Assembly: GCA_003415625.1 (NCBI GenBank) | Contig: PYIU01000007.1 | Coordinates: 1,302,001 to 1,366,000 of the forward strand | Direction: 5' to 3' | Source: Aquanectria penicillioides | Lineage: Eukaryota > Ascomycota > Sordariomycetes > Hypocreales > Nectriaceae | DNA: 64,000 nt | Shown: positions 10,482-21,251 of the stretch, piece after piece | Layout: each line of letters begins with the position of its first letter | How positions within the stretch are numbered: the stretch's first letter is position 1 | The notes under the pieces: model-generated | Told to the model about the DNA's origin: nothing | The model's database searches: none | The model's input: the letters and a program-made list of their open reading frames with translations, nothing else | Position numbers and translations under genes: made by a program

Positions 10482-12376
10482 TTGCATCTCAGAGCGATGA
10501 CGGACCTTGGTATGGCTACTCAAAAATGTCAGGAGGTCCTTGACCAAACGCCACATGATCATGGAGAGCACGTGCATGAACTCCATGATCTCGCATTTGC
10601 ATATCATCAGAGATTTATCATAACAAGATCAATGGAGGACCTTGATGTGGCTATTCAGCGACTCCAAGAGGCTCTTGATCTAACACCAAAGAAAAATTTG
10701 CATTGATCAAAGCGACTCAAGGATCTTGGTGCTGGATATGGTCTCCGATATTCAAGAACAGGCTCGATAGGATAGATGATATTAATACGGCGGTTCAACA
10801 GCTTCAAGAGGCTCTCGATCTAGTTCCGGATGATCCATTAGAACAAGCAGACCGGCTCTCTCATCTTGTAATTTTATACTGCAACCTGCATGGCAAGACA
10901 AGATCATTTGAGGATCTCCAATTTTCTATTCAGTACTTTCAAAAGGGGCTTGATCTAATGCCACATGATGATGCAGTTCAATTTCTTAAACTTGGACGCG
11001 GGATTATCATAGGTGATTTAAGTGAAGTGAGGGTTGATGTATCGGATCTTAAAGAATCTCACCCTAAACTGGCAAGACGATTCATCGAACTACAGCTTGA
11101 ACTCGGAGTTTCAACCTCGTTACAGCATTAGCAAGTCAATCAACGTTATGACTCCGGTCAAAAGTTGGAGCACACGATCTAGGCCATACGAGAAGTACCT
11201 GGATTTAGTCAATTCCTCATGCCCCCATCCGAGGACGAATTAAAAACTGCTGCAAGAAACGGACCGATCGTTATCCTCAATGTTAGTGACTATCGCTGCG
11301 ATGCTCTGATCATTAATAAGGGCAAATTGAAAAACCTGCAACTTCCTCGCTTGTGCAGCGAGGATATCAAGGACCACAGTGCTGAATTAACAATACCCAA
11401 CGCTCAATTACTAGAGTGGCTGTGAGATATAATCGCGGAACTAGTTCTCTGCGAATTAGGGTTTACCAAAGTCTCTAACGGCAGATGGCCTCGGATATGC
11501 TGGATCCCTCCTAGACCACTCACCAAGTTTCCTACCCATGTGGCAGGGTGCCATTCTCATAGGGCTTTTAATACCGTCCTTGACCGTGCGATTTCATCGT
11601 ACAGCTCTTCCATTAAGACAATTATTTATAGCCAGCGGCGTCGCCTTCAAACAAAACCGAAAGAAGGGCTAGACAAGGTGGTTCTTGTCGGTATGAAAGA
11701 ACCTCGCTAAGCCTCAAAGAAGATTGACAAGCTTGAGGGTATTTGTAGCTCTATTCAGCTCCAAGTAGATAAGCCTCGGTCCTATCAAAAGGACGTTGTT
11801 TCTGCTCTACACGATTGCAAAATATTCCATTTTGCCGGTTATGGAAAGACAAATTAGCTTGATCCCTTGGAAAGTTCTTTGGTTCTCAGTGATGGGGAGC
11901 TACAGGTATCCAGTCTCCTTGACACGAATATTCATCATCGTCTACCATTTCATGCTTACCTTTCAGCCTGCGGAACAAGCCAGATTGACTATGAAAAACT
12001 ATTTGATGAGGAAATTCATTTGGCCGCGGCTTGTGATATCGCTGGCTTCCTGCATGTTATTGGGACCCTATGGGAGGTCACTGATCGGCACTGTGTAGAT
12101 GTAGCTACTCTTACCTAAGAATCGATGCGCCAAGAAGGGTTCGATGATGAATCGGTTAGTAGAGGTCTTCATCATGCAATTAGAAGTCTCCGCCACAAAT
12201 GGGTCTTGGAAAATACCAATAGAGGGGGAATTAAATCCGGAACAGAAACTCATGAACAGAATCAGATGTCTGATACACAATCCTCTTTAAGCTCAGACCC
12301 TAGAGGTTCAAGAACGGTTGATTTATGTGAAGATACTCCTTTGTACTGGGTTCCATATGTTCGCTTTGGAGCTTAG
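10482..12376 (+). pseudogene. TPR-CHAT protein pseudogene
   Basis: Remnants of a tetratricopeptide-repeat protein with a C-terminal CHAT (caspase-like) peptidase domain. TPR units are recognisable in two frames: 10482-10706 (ending ALDLTP) and 10703-11131 (ALDLVPDD, GLDLMPHDD). The CHAT part follows, partly at 11219-11425 and then in one frame from about 11640 to 12376, interrupted by stops at 11708-11710, 11855-11857 and 12116-12118. The catalytic Cys motif LSACGT is intact (Cys codon 11969-11971). The catalytic His motif, normally HFAGHG, reads HFAGYG because codon 11840-11842 is TAT. The typical ending PLYWVPYVRFG is present. In fungi such proteins are thought to act like innate-immunity or programmed-death switches. 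Frameshifts, three stops and loss of the His make an active product very unlikely. Confidence 0.85.
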
Positions 12377-12378
12377 GC

Positions 12379-12401
12379 TTTTTTTTTTTTTTTTTTTTTT
12401 T
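12379..12401. repeat. T23 homopolymer
   Basis: An uninterrupted run of 23 T begins two bases after the stop codon of the CHAT pseudogene. A retrocopied gene would carry poly(A), not poly(T), on its sense strand, so this is not a retroposition tail of that gene. Confidence 0.9.
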
Positions 12402-12903
12402 GAAAAATAGGTAACCACAGTGGCCATACGTCTTGGAATTCGCCGTTAGCCTAGATGGAAACACGCTACCCCGATGATGCAACGTAATAAATAGTACTGC
12501 TATCTGAATGTACCAACATAAGAAGGGCAGTATTACAGAAGGGTCACTGTGCTTAAATTGATAAACTGGGACGAATTCCCTCTCGGCACAGGTACTATTG
12601 CGAACGGGTCCTGGAGCAATATAACAAGTGGTTCAAAACCACCTCTAATTAAACAAAGCCCGAATAAATAAGATGAGCAACATTTGTGAAGATTCCTTGA
12701 ACTTGTGGTGAGAATGAGATCCTCCAGGGCTACTTAGATGCTCAGTTACGACTTAGCCAATTTCATGTTAAAACGGCATTAGCTCCGGTGCCGAAATTTG
12801 TACGATACCTGAGCAGAGATGCTCGTGAAATGAAGATTTGCGACCTAAACTAATTCCAGCGACCCTTAACATAAGTGTAAATACCAACCCTCTGCGTGGG
12901 TTC
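12402..12903. other. Intergenic region
   Basis: The 500 bp hold no recognisable gene; they lie between two 3' ends, so no promoter is expected here. Confidence 0.4.
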
Positions 12904-13823
12904 TCACGCACTTGGCTTGCCTTCTGCGGCCATTTTTCTGAACATAGCCTCGAACGTTTTGAAAGTTTCCCTTTTCGTCTCTTCCACAGCTGCCCATTTG
13001 TCACTCACTAGTTTAATGATAACTTCATCATTGGGAGTGCCATCCTCAGCTGTAACAAGCTCCCAAGTCTCATTCGCATAGTCTTCGAGTGGGACTCCAA
13101 AATTTGCCTGTCCTGATGCTGCCAGGTCTGGTTGAGTGGAATGCAATTCGGTTTGGACCGCCGGAGGGATAATTTCAATCACACGTATGTGTTGGGTATC
13201 TAGGCTCGATGGAGCAGAGAGTTGGGATCGCAAGGTCCATGCCAGTGAGTGAATGGCAGATTTGGTGGCACAGTAGTTGGCGCATCGTGGGATGGGTACC
13301 AGGCCAAGGCCTGAAGAAACAAGAACAATAGACGCCGGTGTTAGTGTTTCGGATGTCTTTCCAAGGGCAATGAGATGAGGGAGAAAGAGGGAGATGGTGT
13401 GCAGCGGTGAAAGATAATTGGTATGGAGCTCCGAAGTCAGTGATGAACGATCGATGGTTTCAGGGTTAGTAAAGTCAACAGTGCGTTGAAACCCAGCGTT
13501 CAGCACAATGCTTGACAAAGAGGGATAGGTTTTTGTCATACTAATTCTCATTAGCATTGGGTTCCCTGGGTAGTACGGTAGACTTAGATCTAGTTGGGCA
13601 ATTACTTTTCGACCCATGCTGGCAAGGCATCCAGGTCAGAAATATCGAATTGTTCAGCGGCTACCTTGTCTGACCCGTACTTGGAAACCAAGGCATCAAG
13701 ACGTTCGCGACGCCGACCAACCGCGATAACAAAAACACCAGCAGCAATCATTCGTTCAGTCAGCGCCTGGCCAATGCCAGAGGTGGCGCCAGTAATCAGG
13801 GTAGTTTTATAGGGGAACGGCAT
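12904..13823 (-). CDS. Short-chain dehydrogenase/reductase (classical SDR)
   Basis: Two exons, 13823-13606 and 13540-12904, flank a 65-bp intron at 13541-13605 (GTAATT, CTAATG branch, TTAG) and give 284 residues. The Rossmann cofactor motif TGATSGIG is at about 11-18, followed by a basic GRRRERLD stretch that suggests NADP(H). NAG lies near residue 87, the catalytic Ser near 149 and the YCATK motif gives Tyr162/Lys166, so the active site is complete. The fold and C-terminal EVIPP-like segment resemble the DltE-type SDRs of unknown substrate. The ATG at 13823 is the first in the frame. It lies downstream of the Zn2Cys6 regulator on the same strand with 405 bp between them, so each probably has its own promoter. 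Confidence 0.9.
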
Positions 13824-14228
13824 CTTCGTCACTAATTAGTAACGGCCCGAAGTCCAATCGAGAACATGTGTGACGGAGAAGGAGGCTTGTAATATAGGTA
13901 GGTTGGCTTGAACACAATATGAAAAGTGTATCGCAACTTGAGAAACAACGAGGTCATAAAACTGGCTTCAAGTTTAACTCTGGAAAATGGTCGGCTTTAT
14001 ACCTCAAGCCCCGCTCGGTTACCAGGTTGGTGGCCTCATCGAAGTGTCCCCCAATCAAATGGCGGGTGCCTTTTTGATCCTCGACGATGGGAGGTTGTTT
14101 CTCCGGGCTTACGACACACTATTCCAGAACGGTTCAATCGAGCGAACAATCCATGCAGCATTATCTTTGCAGGGGAATATATTGTTCATCAAAAATAGCA
14201 AGTGTATCTAATTGTACAGCATTTATGA
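13824..14228. other. Intergenic region, promoter of the SDR gene
   Basis: 405 bp between two minus-strand genes. Short frames on the plus strand around 13926-14211 lack motifs and are taken as noise. Confidence 0.4.
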
Positions 14229-16639
14229 CTAGGACCATGTCTCAAAGTCAAATACGCGGGGAAATTCCAGCAGCTCATCAGGTCCCAGAGCAGAAACCCC
14301 AAGGCCTGGTCTATCTACTCCATACGCTTGATCTGCTGAAAAAGGCATCTCGAATGCCAGTGAGCTCGAGGTTGGGTCCAACGAGCGGGTTAATATCGGT
14401 CTCTCATGTTGCGAATCTGCAACTTCGCTTAATTCAGGACCCTCTGCAACCGTAGTGGCCGGGAATTCCTTGTGTGGGAAATCTTCTGAAATCATCTCAT
14501 CCAGCATTCGGAGGATTGATCGATGAACCACCAGAGCGCGAACCTGGGGCAACTTTTCTCGAATTGCCGTCACAGAGCTCTCAGAGATGCGAATTAATGG
14601 CCTCTTGGGTTGATATATAAGCGGAACCTCTCGTGCTAGGAGTTCAAACACATCTCTGAGGCAGTCAGCCTTTGGCCAGCGGTCGGCCATGATCGCAAGG
14701 ATATTTGAGCATGCTCTGAGAGCATCAGACACGTCGGGTGAGTGGTAGTTATCTGTCCGATGCTCTGGAGGAGTGGCCCAGAAACAGTACAACAAAGTTA
14801 TGCCAGACTGAAATTGAACAAGGAGCTGCAAATAAACCAGTCAGTGCCAATTCCTGAGGCTTGTAGACTCACTTACTCCCAGCCATGCTTGCGCAATCTG
14901 GCGGTCCATTTGAGATTTCCGGAAAATAAGGCAGGCCTGGCTACTCGCTTGGACTGACCAATCCCCGGCCGGCCCCAAAACGCTCTCCTTTGTTGGTCGG
15001 TAAAGGTTAAGTAATGTATAATGATATATCATAGCAAGCCATCGATGAGACGTATGGCCTTTTGATCTCGGATCAGAAAATGCTTGTACTCGAGACTTGT
15101 AGTTCTCCATTTCGGCGAGAATACGGACTCTCCAATCTAAAGACTCCGCAAACTGATTTCTGTAGTCCCAATGGAGGGTATATCCTGCTATCTCGGATTG
15201 GATCCGCCGACATTGCAGAATGTGCAATGAGGAAGAAACAGAGGTATAGGTTGGCGAATCAGGCAACTCTTGACCTGGAGGTGTCTGTGCGGCGATTGAC
15301 TGTATATCCTCCTCGTCGATGTTTGCATATAGTTTTGCAGTGATCATGGCATCAGGAACGGAAGGGGGAATGTCGAATGAGTACATGACCAATCGGTCAA
15401 AGCCATATGCGGACCAAAAGCACCGACGGCGAAGCTGAATTTCCAAACGCACTGAAGGTGACTTCTGGTCCGGCTCTGTCTCTGACAGATAAAATTGCTG
15501 TTGGACACAGAACCGCATTGTTGTTGACGCGAGGGATAGAATTCGATGGGTGGAGCTTCTATGAAGGGCATGCATTCCCAGGAGCAGATAAGCTTGGGCA
15601 TGAAGGATAGTATCTGGCTGGCGCAGCACGGCTGGCAGTAAAGCAAGGCCACTCTTGTAGAATGCTCGAGCATCTGATTTACCGATCCTGGTTAAGGAGA
15701 GAACCAAAAGCGCGGTCGAGTAAACGAGATTGACGAAGAATCCCTGCCAAAGTCGGGTGTTAATCTCTGAGGGGGAGGCTTTCTTCCAGTCTGAATGCCA
15801 TTCTAGAAATGTGTGCCAATAAAAGAAGGGGTATTGGGCTTGTACGCGGTCACGATAAGCTGCCAATAAAGTCTCTTCGACCTCCCGAGAGACACTTGCA
15901 ACCAGGGTCAAAGCCGGGTGGACCCTATCTCTTGGTGAAGGATGGTGAGTACTAGGTGAATTTTCGGACAAGATATAATTATAGTCATCTCTTTGTGTCG
16001 ATGGCGATGTGATCAATCCAGGGATCGCGTGATCGATTTCAGAATCTGAGTCGTCATCGAGTGAGAAGGTACCCATTGGTGAAGGTTGGGGGGTTGAACT
16101 TGTGCTGTGCTGAGACGTCGCATGGGGGATAATCCTTCTACTGTTTTCAGTTGGTCCGGAATGTCAGGCTGTCTTATTGAGTTTAGATGGTCAAGGGTGT
16201 GATTTGAGATGGGAGGGTTTTTTAATAGACTGGTGTTGTCTTCCAGGTCAGGTGCGGTTCGTCCATTAGTTCCAGTCCTCAGCTCTTGGCCTGAGGCAAT
16301 CATATGATCTAGGCTCTGTCCGGGGTCCATGGATTCTAGTTCGGCCACCCTTTCTTCAAGTGCTCTGAGGTATTCACCATCAACCTGGGGGCGAGGGGCT
16401 GGCTCCGTTGGGATGCATTCCTCTCCGCATTTCTGACAATTGTTGCAGGGTCTCTTATCTTCGCATTTTTGCTTTCTATGCCGGCATCTCCTGAGGTAGA
16501 TCATGTGAGAAACACATCGCCTCTAGTTCCTTTCCTGGGAGGCTTACCTGCAGGCGAGGACTCTCTGCCTTTTGAGTGGAGGCTCATCACCAATCGATGA
16601 TGAGCGTCCACGCGCCGTAGCCTGATTGCGTGCCGCCAT
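14229..16639 (-). CDS. Zn(II)2Cys6 transcription factor with fungal-specific regulatory domain, one apparent frameshift
   Basis: Exon 1 (16639-16548) starts at an ATG in a GCC-ATG-G context. A 57-bp intron (16491-16547) splits the zinc cluster, which on splicing reads CRRCRHRKQKC with the CX5CX2CX6C half following, about residues 31-56. A dimerisation helix follows (LRALEERVAELES). The fungal-specific domain runs through the large exon (to 14877), including VRLEIQLRRRCFWSAYGFDR, the usual RRRxFW motif. A 51-bp intron (14826-14876) precedes the last exon. Near 16098-16103 the frame changes: upstream ends QVQPP and downstream reads QPSPMGTFSL. One additional C in the six-C run would join them. 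Total coding length is 3n-1, which agrees with one missing base. The product would be about 767 residues. Which genes it controls is unknown; the SDR gene downstream is a candidate. Confidence 0.82.
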
Positions 16640-17267
16640 GGCCCATCTAGGCGAAAATTCTAGTACGATTTTACGGCGAAGCAGCTACGTATAGTGGAAT
16701 CAATGTCGATCTTGGGCGTCAAGGTGAATTGTAAATGTCGTGCTCCCTGGCTATCGGCGGCTGGGAGGGGGAGATACAGAGGGCGTTCACGCTAGCCGGG
16801 AACAATGGCCCGAGGTTTTGCAGGACGCGAATATTCATCTAAGCCATATATTGGAATCTAGATGAAAAGTTGACCTCGTGGTTAGTTTTGAGTAATACGG
16901 GAAATGAATTGCTACGCGAGTATGCAGGTACGCGACAACATATGGATTCCTAAGTGGAAGGACGAGTAATCATGGCGAATCGTTCAATTTATGTGTTTCT
17001 GGCTCGGGGTTTTTTATTCACCTCCTCACACAATCGCTTGAAACCTTATCGTGTTGCGCCCGTGAGATGTCGGAGGCCCCGCTTGCGTCACAATCAGTGT
17101 AATCCCCGTTATCTACCCCACGACGTGGATCGGAAGCTCGGTCCATAGATAAGAGCTCCACCATTATTGTTTGTCTTTCGATAGCTAGTATTCATTAGTA
17201 TGGAGAGCTACGCTATAGTCTATGATGTTTGACTTTATTCAACTACTTTGAGAGGCTTTGTCCGTGT
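16640..17267. other. Intergenic region, promoter of the regulator at 16639
   Basis: 628 bp lying between the regulator's start and the 3' end of the lyase-like gene. No recognisable gene; the cluster motif TCGGA(C/G)T is absent here. Confidence 0.4.
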
Positions 17268-18894
17268 TCAGAGTTCGGTAATGGTTTGCCCCGCGATGGT
17301 CTCGAAAAATGCATCCGCCAAATAACCTCCGCACCAGTCCAACTTCTCAAATCCGTCAGTTATGGGCTGCTTGGCCAAAGCTGGGCCCTGCACCTCTCGC
17401 AGATAACCCGAAATGCCCTCATCAGCCCAGAGTTTACCAAACTTCTCTGTAACTAGATTCAAGCCTTGCAAGCTCCAGATGGGCTGCACTTGCCACGCTA
17501 CACCCATCTTGGCGAGGTCCTGAGGTAGCGTTTTGACCTGCTCCTTGGTGAAGCCGGCCTTGCCAAAGTCATAATCTCCAGTGTATCCGAAGGCAAACAA
17601 GCGCTCCGGGTACACCTTTCGGACATCGGTGTGGAATTCCACTAGGTCCTTCCAGATCGGTGCATCCATTCGAGCCCAAGTCACGTCTCCAAGTGGAGCT
17701 GCGGCAAGCGCTCTCTCGACGACAGCCTTGACAGACGACTTAAACATATATTGGCCCATTGACGAGCGAGGAAGCTCCCAGTCGAAGAATACTTCCTTGC
17801 TCACATTCTTGCTCGCAATTTCACGACGCGCAGAAAGCGAACGGAATTTTTCCTGGGCCATCTCAGCCGTGTACGCCGCGTACTCGCTCTCAGACGCCAC
17901 GGCCTTGACAGCTTCGTCGAAAGTCTTGAGGCCGGCATTTTCTTTCCACTCTTCCCTGGTGGCTTTGACGTCTTTTCCTTCAGCCTGAGCCTTAATGAGA
18001 CAATTCTTAAGGGGCTCAACCTTGTTGGTTGCGCCTAGAACATATTCATGATCCCTCTCGTCAATCACGCTTGTGATGAACTCGGAATGATCGGTGTCGC
18101 ATCGGCAGAGCAGCATCGTCTCAGCTCCCATGATGTCAAATTGCATGCGCACAGCAGTCAGCCTGTCAAGGTATTCGCTTGTCGGTACGACAGTGCGGCC
18201 TTGGCCGACGGTAAACTTTTTCATGCCAATGGCCAAGTCATCGATATGAATCATGGCAACGCCAGCATCGACAAACTCCTTAGCCATCTTCATGGTGGTT
18301 GTCAGACTACCAAAGCCCATATCCCCGTCGGCGATAATTGGGGCCATATAATCCCAGTTTTCTAGCTGGGCGCGCTTATCCTGGGTATGACGCAGGCGAT
18401 ATTGCTTTTGACGTTGGTCATGCCACAGCTGCGACTTAATTATTTTGGCCACCACCTTGGGTACAGTATCCCAAGGATAGTCTGCATGGTCCATGCCAGG
18501 GATAGCTACTTCGGAGAAACCACACAAAGCGCCAGATACGTATACAGTCTGTTGAGTTCGGGCCATTTGGGATACGGTAACCGGATCAGTGGTTCCAAAA
18601 GTGAGCTCTGTTGTGCCATTCTTTCTGTGCTCTTGGAGTTGATTCCAAAGCTTGAGAGCTTGCGTGGATGAGGTAATGGAGGTCGTAATTGAGTTCCTCA
18701 GTGCAGCAATTGTGCGTGCATCGTATGGTCTATGTACCAGAAATAAGTTTCTAGGTTTTCTTTGCGTAAGAGTAAAAGGCCACTAACCTCCTAAGGTGTG
18801 ATTGCCGGGGTGAGCTCCATTGCTTTTCAATGGCCAAGACCTCGGCTTCAAATAACTTCTGCTCTTCTTCGAGAGAAACTTGGATGGCGGGCAT
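17268..18894 (-). CDS. Isocitrate-lyase-superfamily protein lacking the KKCGH motif
   Basis: Two exons, 18894-18788 and 18729-17268, with a 58-bp intron (GTTAGT...CATAG), give 522 residues, close to fungal isocitrate lyase length. Family landmarks are clear: QRQKQYRLRHTQDKRAQLEN near 141-160, ADGDMGFG near 169-176 for the metal site, and a GATN segment. The catalytic signature is altered: where isocitrate and methylisocitrate lyases have KKCGH, this protein has KKFTV (206-210), so the catalytic Cys and His are gone. The usual IEDQ is IDDL and the ARTD segment is CRCD. It is therefore unlikely to be the glyoxylate-cycle enzyme. It may cleave a different 2-hydroxy or 3-carboxy acid, or act on a substrate needing another general acid. 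No mitochondrial presequence is seen. It is divergent from the aminotransferase and shares its promoter. Confidence 0.88.
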
Positions 18895-19387
18895 TTTGAA
18901 ATCGGGTTGACTCAACGAGGTCACTGACTGAATAATAAGAGAGGGAGCGAATACAGAGTTCAGGTGAATTGAGAATACACGACGTATTTTATGAGGTCGA
19001 TAGAAACCCAGTCTTCGATCATATTGGGTATTGGATTATACCATAGAATACCAGGTCGCAATCGGAGTCCAAGTCCATAGACCTCGGGGTCCGATATGCG
19101 GCATGTGGAGTCCGACACATCGCACTTTGGAACTCCGACCCTGTAAAATGTGGGGTTGACGCCAGCATCATGCCCATGCCGAACCTTGCGGAATATTGTC
19201 CGATGCATATCAGATAGCAGCTCACGTCAGATAATGAAAGACATAGGAGCATCAATACGGCTTATCGCGCACCGAGGATAAGAAGATATGCCACCCAGCT
19301 TCTGCAGCATGGTACCCTAGCATCCAACAGCTCACCGGGCGGCTTCATCAATTGATTTTTCCTATTACTGCATTATCTTCAACTAGA
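18895..19387. promoter_or_regulatory. Divergent promoter A (lyase-like / aminotransferase) with three regulon motifs
   Basis: Between outward-facing starts at 18894 and 19388. Three copies of the motif TCGGA(C/G)T(C/T) cluster within 80 bp: TCGGAGTCC at 19062-19070 (plus), GGAGTCCGA at 19107-19115 (minus orientation) and GGAACTCCGA at 19129-19138 (minus). A related GGTCCGA lies at 19088-19094. The CGG-type half sites fit a Zn2Cys6 activator; binding is inferred. Confidence 0.65.
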
Positions 19388-20767
19388 ATGGCTCAGCACA
19401 TCAATCTTCAGCTAGGATGGCCGTCGCCCTCCTTGTTTCCCGCTGCCCAGATATTGAGCTCTGCGTCCGACATATTGCAGTCTCCTAAAAAGACTGCCGC
19501 ATCTCTCATTTATGGGCCAGATGCGGGATATCAGCCCTTACGGGAAGAAATTGCTTCCTGGTTGACATCCATTTACTTGCCTACCGATCCTATTTCCGGA
19601 GATCGCATTTGTGTCTCAAATGGGGCTTCAGCAAACCTAGAAAATATCTTGGCCAAATTCACAGAACCAGGATATACGAAGCGAATCTGGATGATTGAGC
19701 CGAGTTACTTCCTAGCTTGCCCAATCTTCACGGATGCCGGGTTCGAAGGACGACTGCGTGGTGTCCCTGAAGATGAGGAAGGGCTAGACTTGGAATTTTT
19801 GCGAACCAGCCTGCAAGAGGTTGAGGCCGGGGAGCAGCAGTTCGTTCCAAAATTCAAGACTGGGCCGCGTTATGAACATTTATATCGACATGTTATCTAT
19901 GCCGTTCCCACGTTTGCCAACCCAAGTGGCAAGACCATGTCGTTCAGGCGACGATGTGAACTTGTTAAATTGGCACGGGAGTTCGACGCTCTAGTTGTTA
20001 CTGACGATGTCTATGACGTCCTGCGTTGGCCGGAAATTGAAGGCGCCGATCCCTCCAAACTCCAGGGAGTGCCGCCAAGGATTGTTGATTTAGATCGAAC
20101 ACTAGACGGTGGTCCCAAACACAAGTGGGGGAACGCCGTAAGCAACGGGTCTTTCTCAAAAATCATCGCCCCAGGCGTGAGGACTGGTTGGGCTGAGGGT
20201 ACTCCAGCATTTGCTCTTGCATTGTCCACGGTTGGCGCTACTCGCTCGGGTGGCTGTCCCTCTCACCTAGCTGCAACTTTTGTGCATGAAATGATTGCTA
20301 CTGGGACGCTGGAGAAGCATATCCGCACAGAGTTGATCCCAACCTATCAATCGCGATATTATGCCATGTTCAAAGCGATCAAGGAGCACTTAGTTCCGCT
20401 TGGATTTTGTGTGTCAACAGGGAAACCCTACGAGGCGTCTCTCGCTCAAAACGGAAACTCTAATGGCACTACAAATGGCCATCATGGCACCACGAACGTG
20501 GCCGGTGGCTACTTTACCTATGTTACGGTCCCCGTTGACATCAGCGTCAGTGTTTCAGAGCTTGCCGCCTTTGCGCTAGAAAAATTCAACTTGAAGTTTG
20601 CATTTGGAGCAATGATGACGGTGGAGGGTGATAAAGGGAGCTCTGAAAGGGCGACACAGGGTTTTGGGAACGGCATCCGGCTGTGCTGGGCCTGGCACAC
20701 TGAGGAGGAGATCTTGGAAGGTATTCAAAGACTAGCGAAGTTAACAACGGAGGTAAAGAGCAAATAG
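19388..20767 (+). CDS. PLP-dependent class I/II aminotransferase
   Basis: An intronless frame of 459 residues beginning at the first ATG (MAQHINLQLGWPSP). Fold-type I landmarks are present: YGPDAGYQPLREEIA near 42-56, PTFANPSG near 174-181 (the Asn that contacts PLP), TDDVYD near 205-210, and the Schiff-base Lys in SFSKII at about 258, with RTGW after it. It resembles the 2-aminoadipate/valine-pyruvate type, including yeast YER152C-like proteins. It would move an amino group between an amino acid and a 2-oxo acid, probably in the cytosol. An Asn/Gly/Thr-rich insertion sits near residues 368-385. It shares promoter A with the lyase-like gene, which points to a joint pathway. The amino donor cannot be told from sequence. 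Confidence 0.9.
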   Translation: MAQHINLQLGWPSPSLFPAAQILSSASDILQSPKKTAASLIYGPDAGYQPLREEIASWLTSIYLPTDPISGDRICVSNGASANLENILAKFTEPGYTKRIWMIEPSYFLACPIFTDAGFEGRLRGVPEDEEGLDLEFLRTSLQEVEAGEQQFVPKFKTGPRYEHLYRHVIYAVPTFANPSGKTMSFRRRCELVKLAREFDALVVTDDVYDVLRWPEIEGADPSKLQGVPPRIVDLDRTLDGGPKHKWGNAVSNGSFSKIIAPGVRTGWAEGTPAFALALSTVGATRSGGCPSHLAATFVHEMIATGTLEKHIRTELIPTYQSRYYAMFKAIKEHLVPLGFCVSTGKPYEASLAQNGNSNGTTNGHHGTTNVAGGYFTYVTVPVDISVSVSELAAFALEKFNLKFAFGAMMTVEGDKGSSERATQGFGNGIRLCWAWHTEEEILEGIQRLAKLTTEVKSK

Positions 20768-21251
20768 AGTTCAATAATAGCAAATATCCGGTTATCTATT
20801 AGGCCCCACCAAGACTCTTGATAACTTCCCTTTTTAGAACCTGCCTTTAATCCACCTCATCTATCCAAACGACAAACTTTCTTCACCAACTCTGCCATTG
20901 AACATTTTGCAATAATAGATTTCTCTGGCTTTTCAAGCGGTTTTATGGCTGATTCCGGTCGGTCAATCAATCTTCACTGTCTTGAATGCTTAAGCGTTAT
21001 GGATTTGGGGCGCAGGGCCACTCCGATAATTACTACTTTGCATCTTGATGTGAACTTTCCTCGAATCTTTGGGGGGGCGGACAATTCTGGATTCATTTTC
21101 ACATTGTTTTCCTGCCTTTTCTTAAATCAGTGGCATTCGTTATGGTCAGGGTGTGCTCGGAAGATCGGAACGGCAACAGCGTCATAAAAGGCATAAATTA
21201 ACATTCTAGTTCTCCTACACTACTCCTGCTAAACGGCTAATAGATTGATAT
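20768..21251. other. Intergenic region between convergent 3' ends
   Basis: 484 bp between the aminotransferase and amidotransferase-like genes, which end toward each other. No gene or repeat recognised. Confidence 0.5.

Noticed and set aside
12379..12401. Poly(T) as retroposition tail of the CHAT gene
   Set aside because: A retrocopy would carry poly(A) on the sense strand; this run is T, and no target-site duplication is visible.
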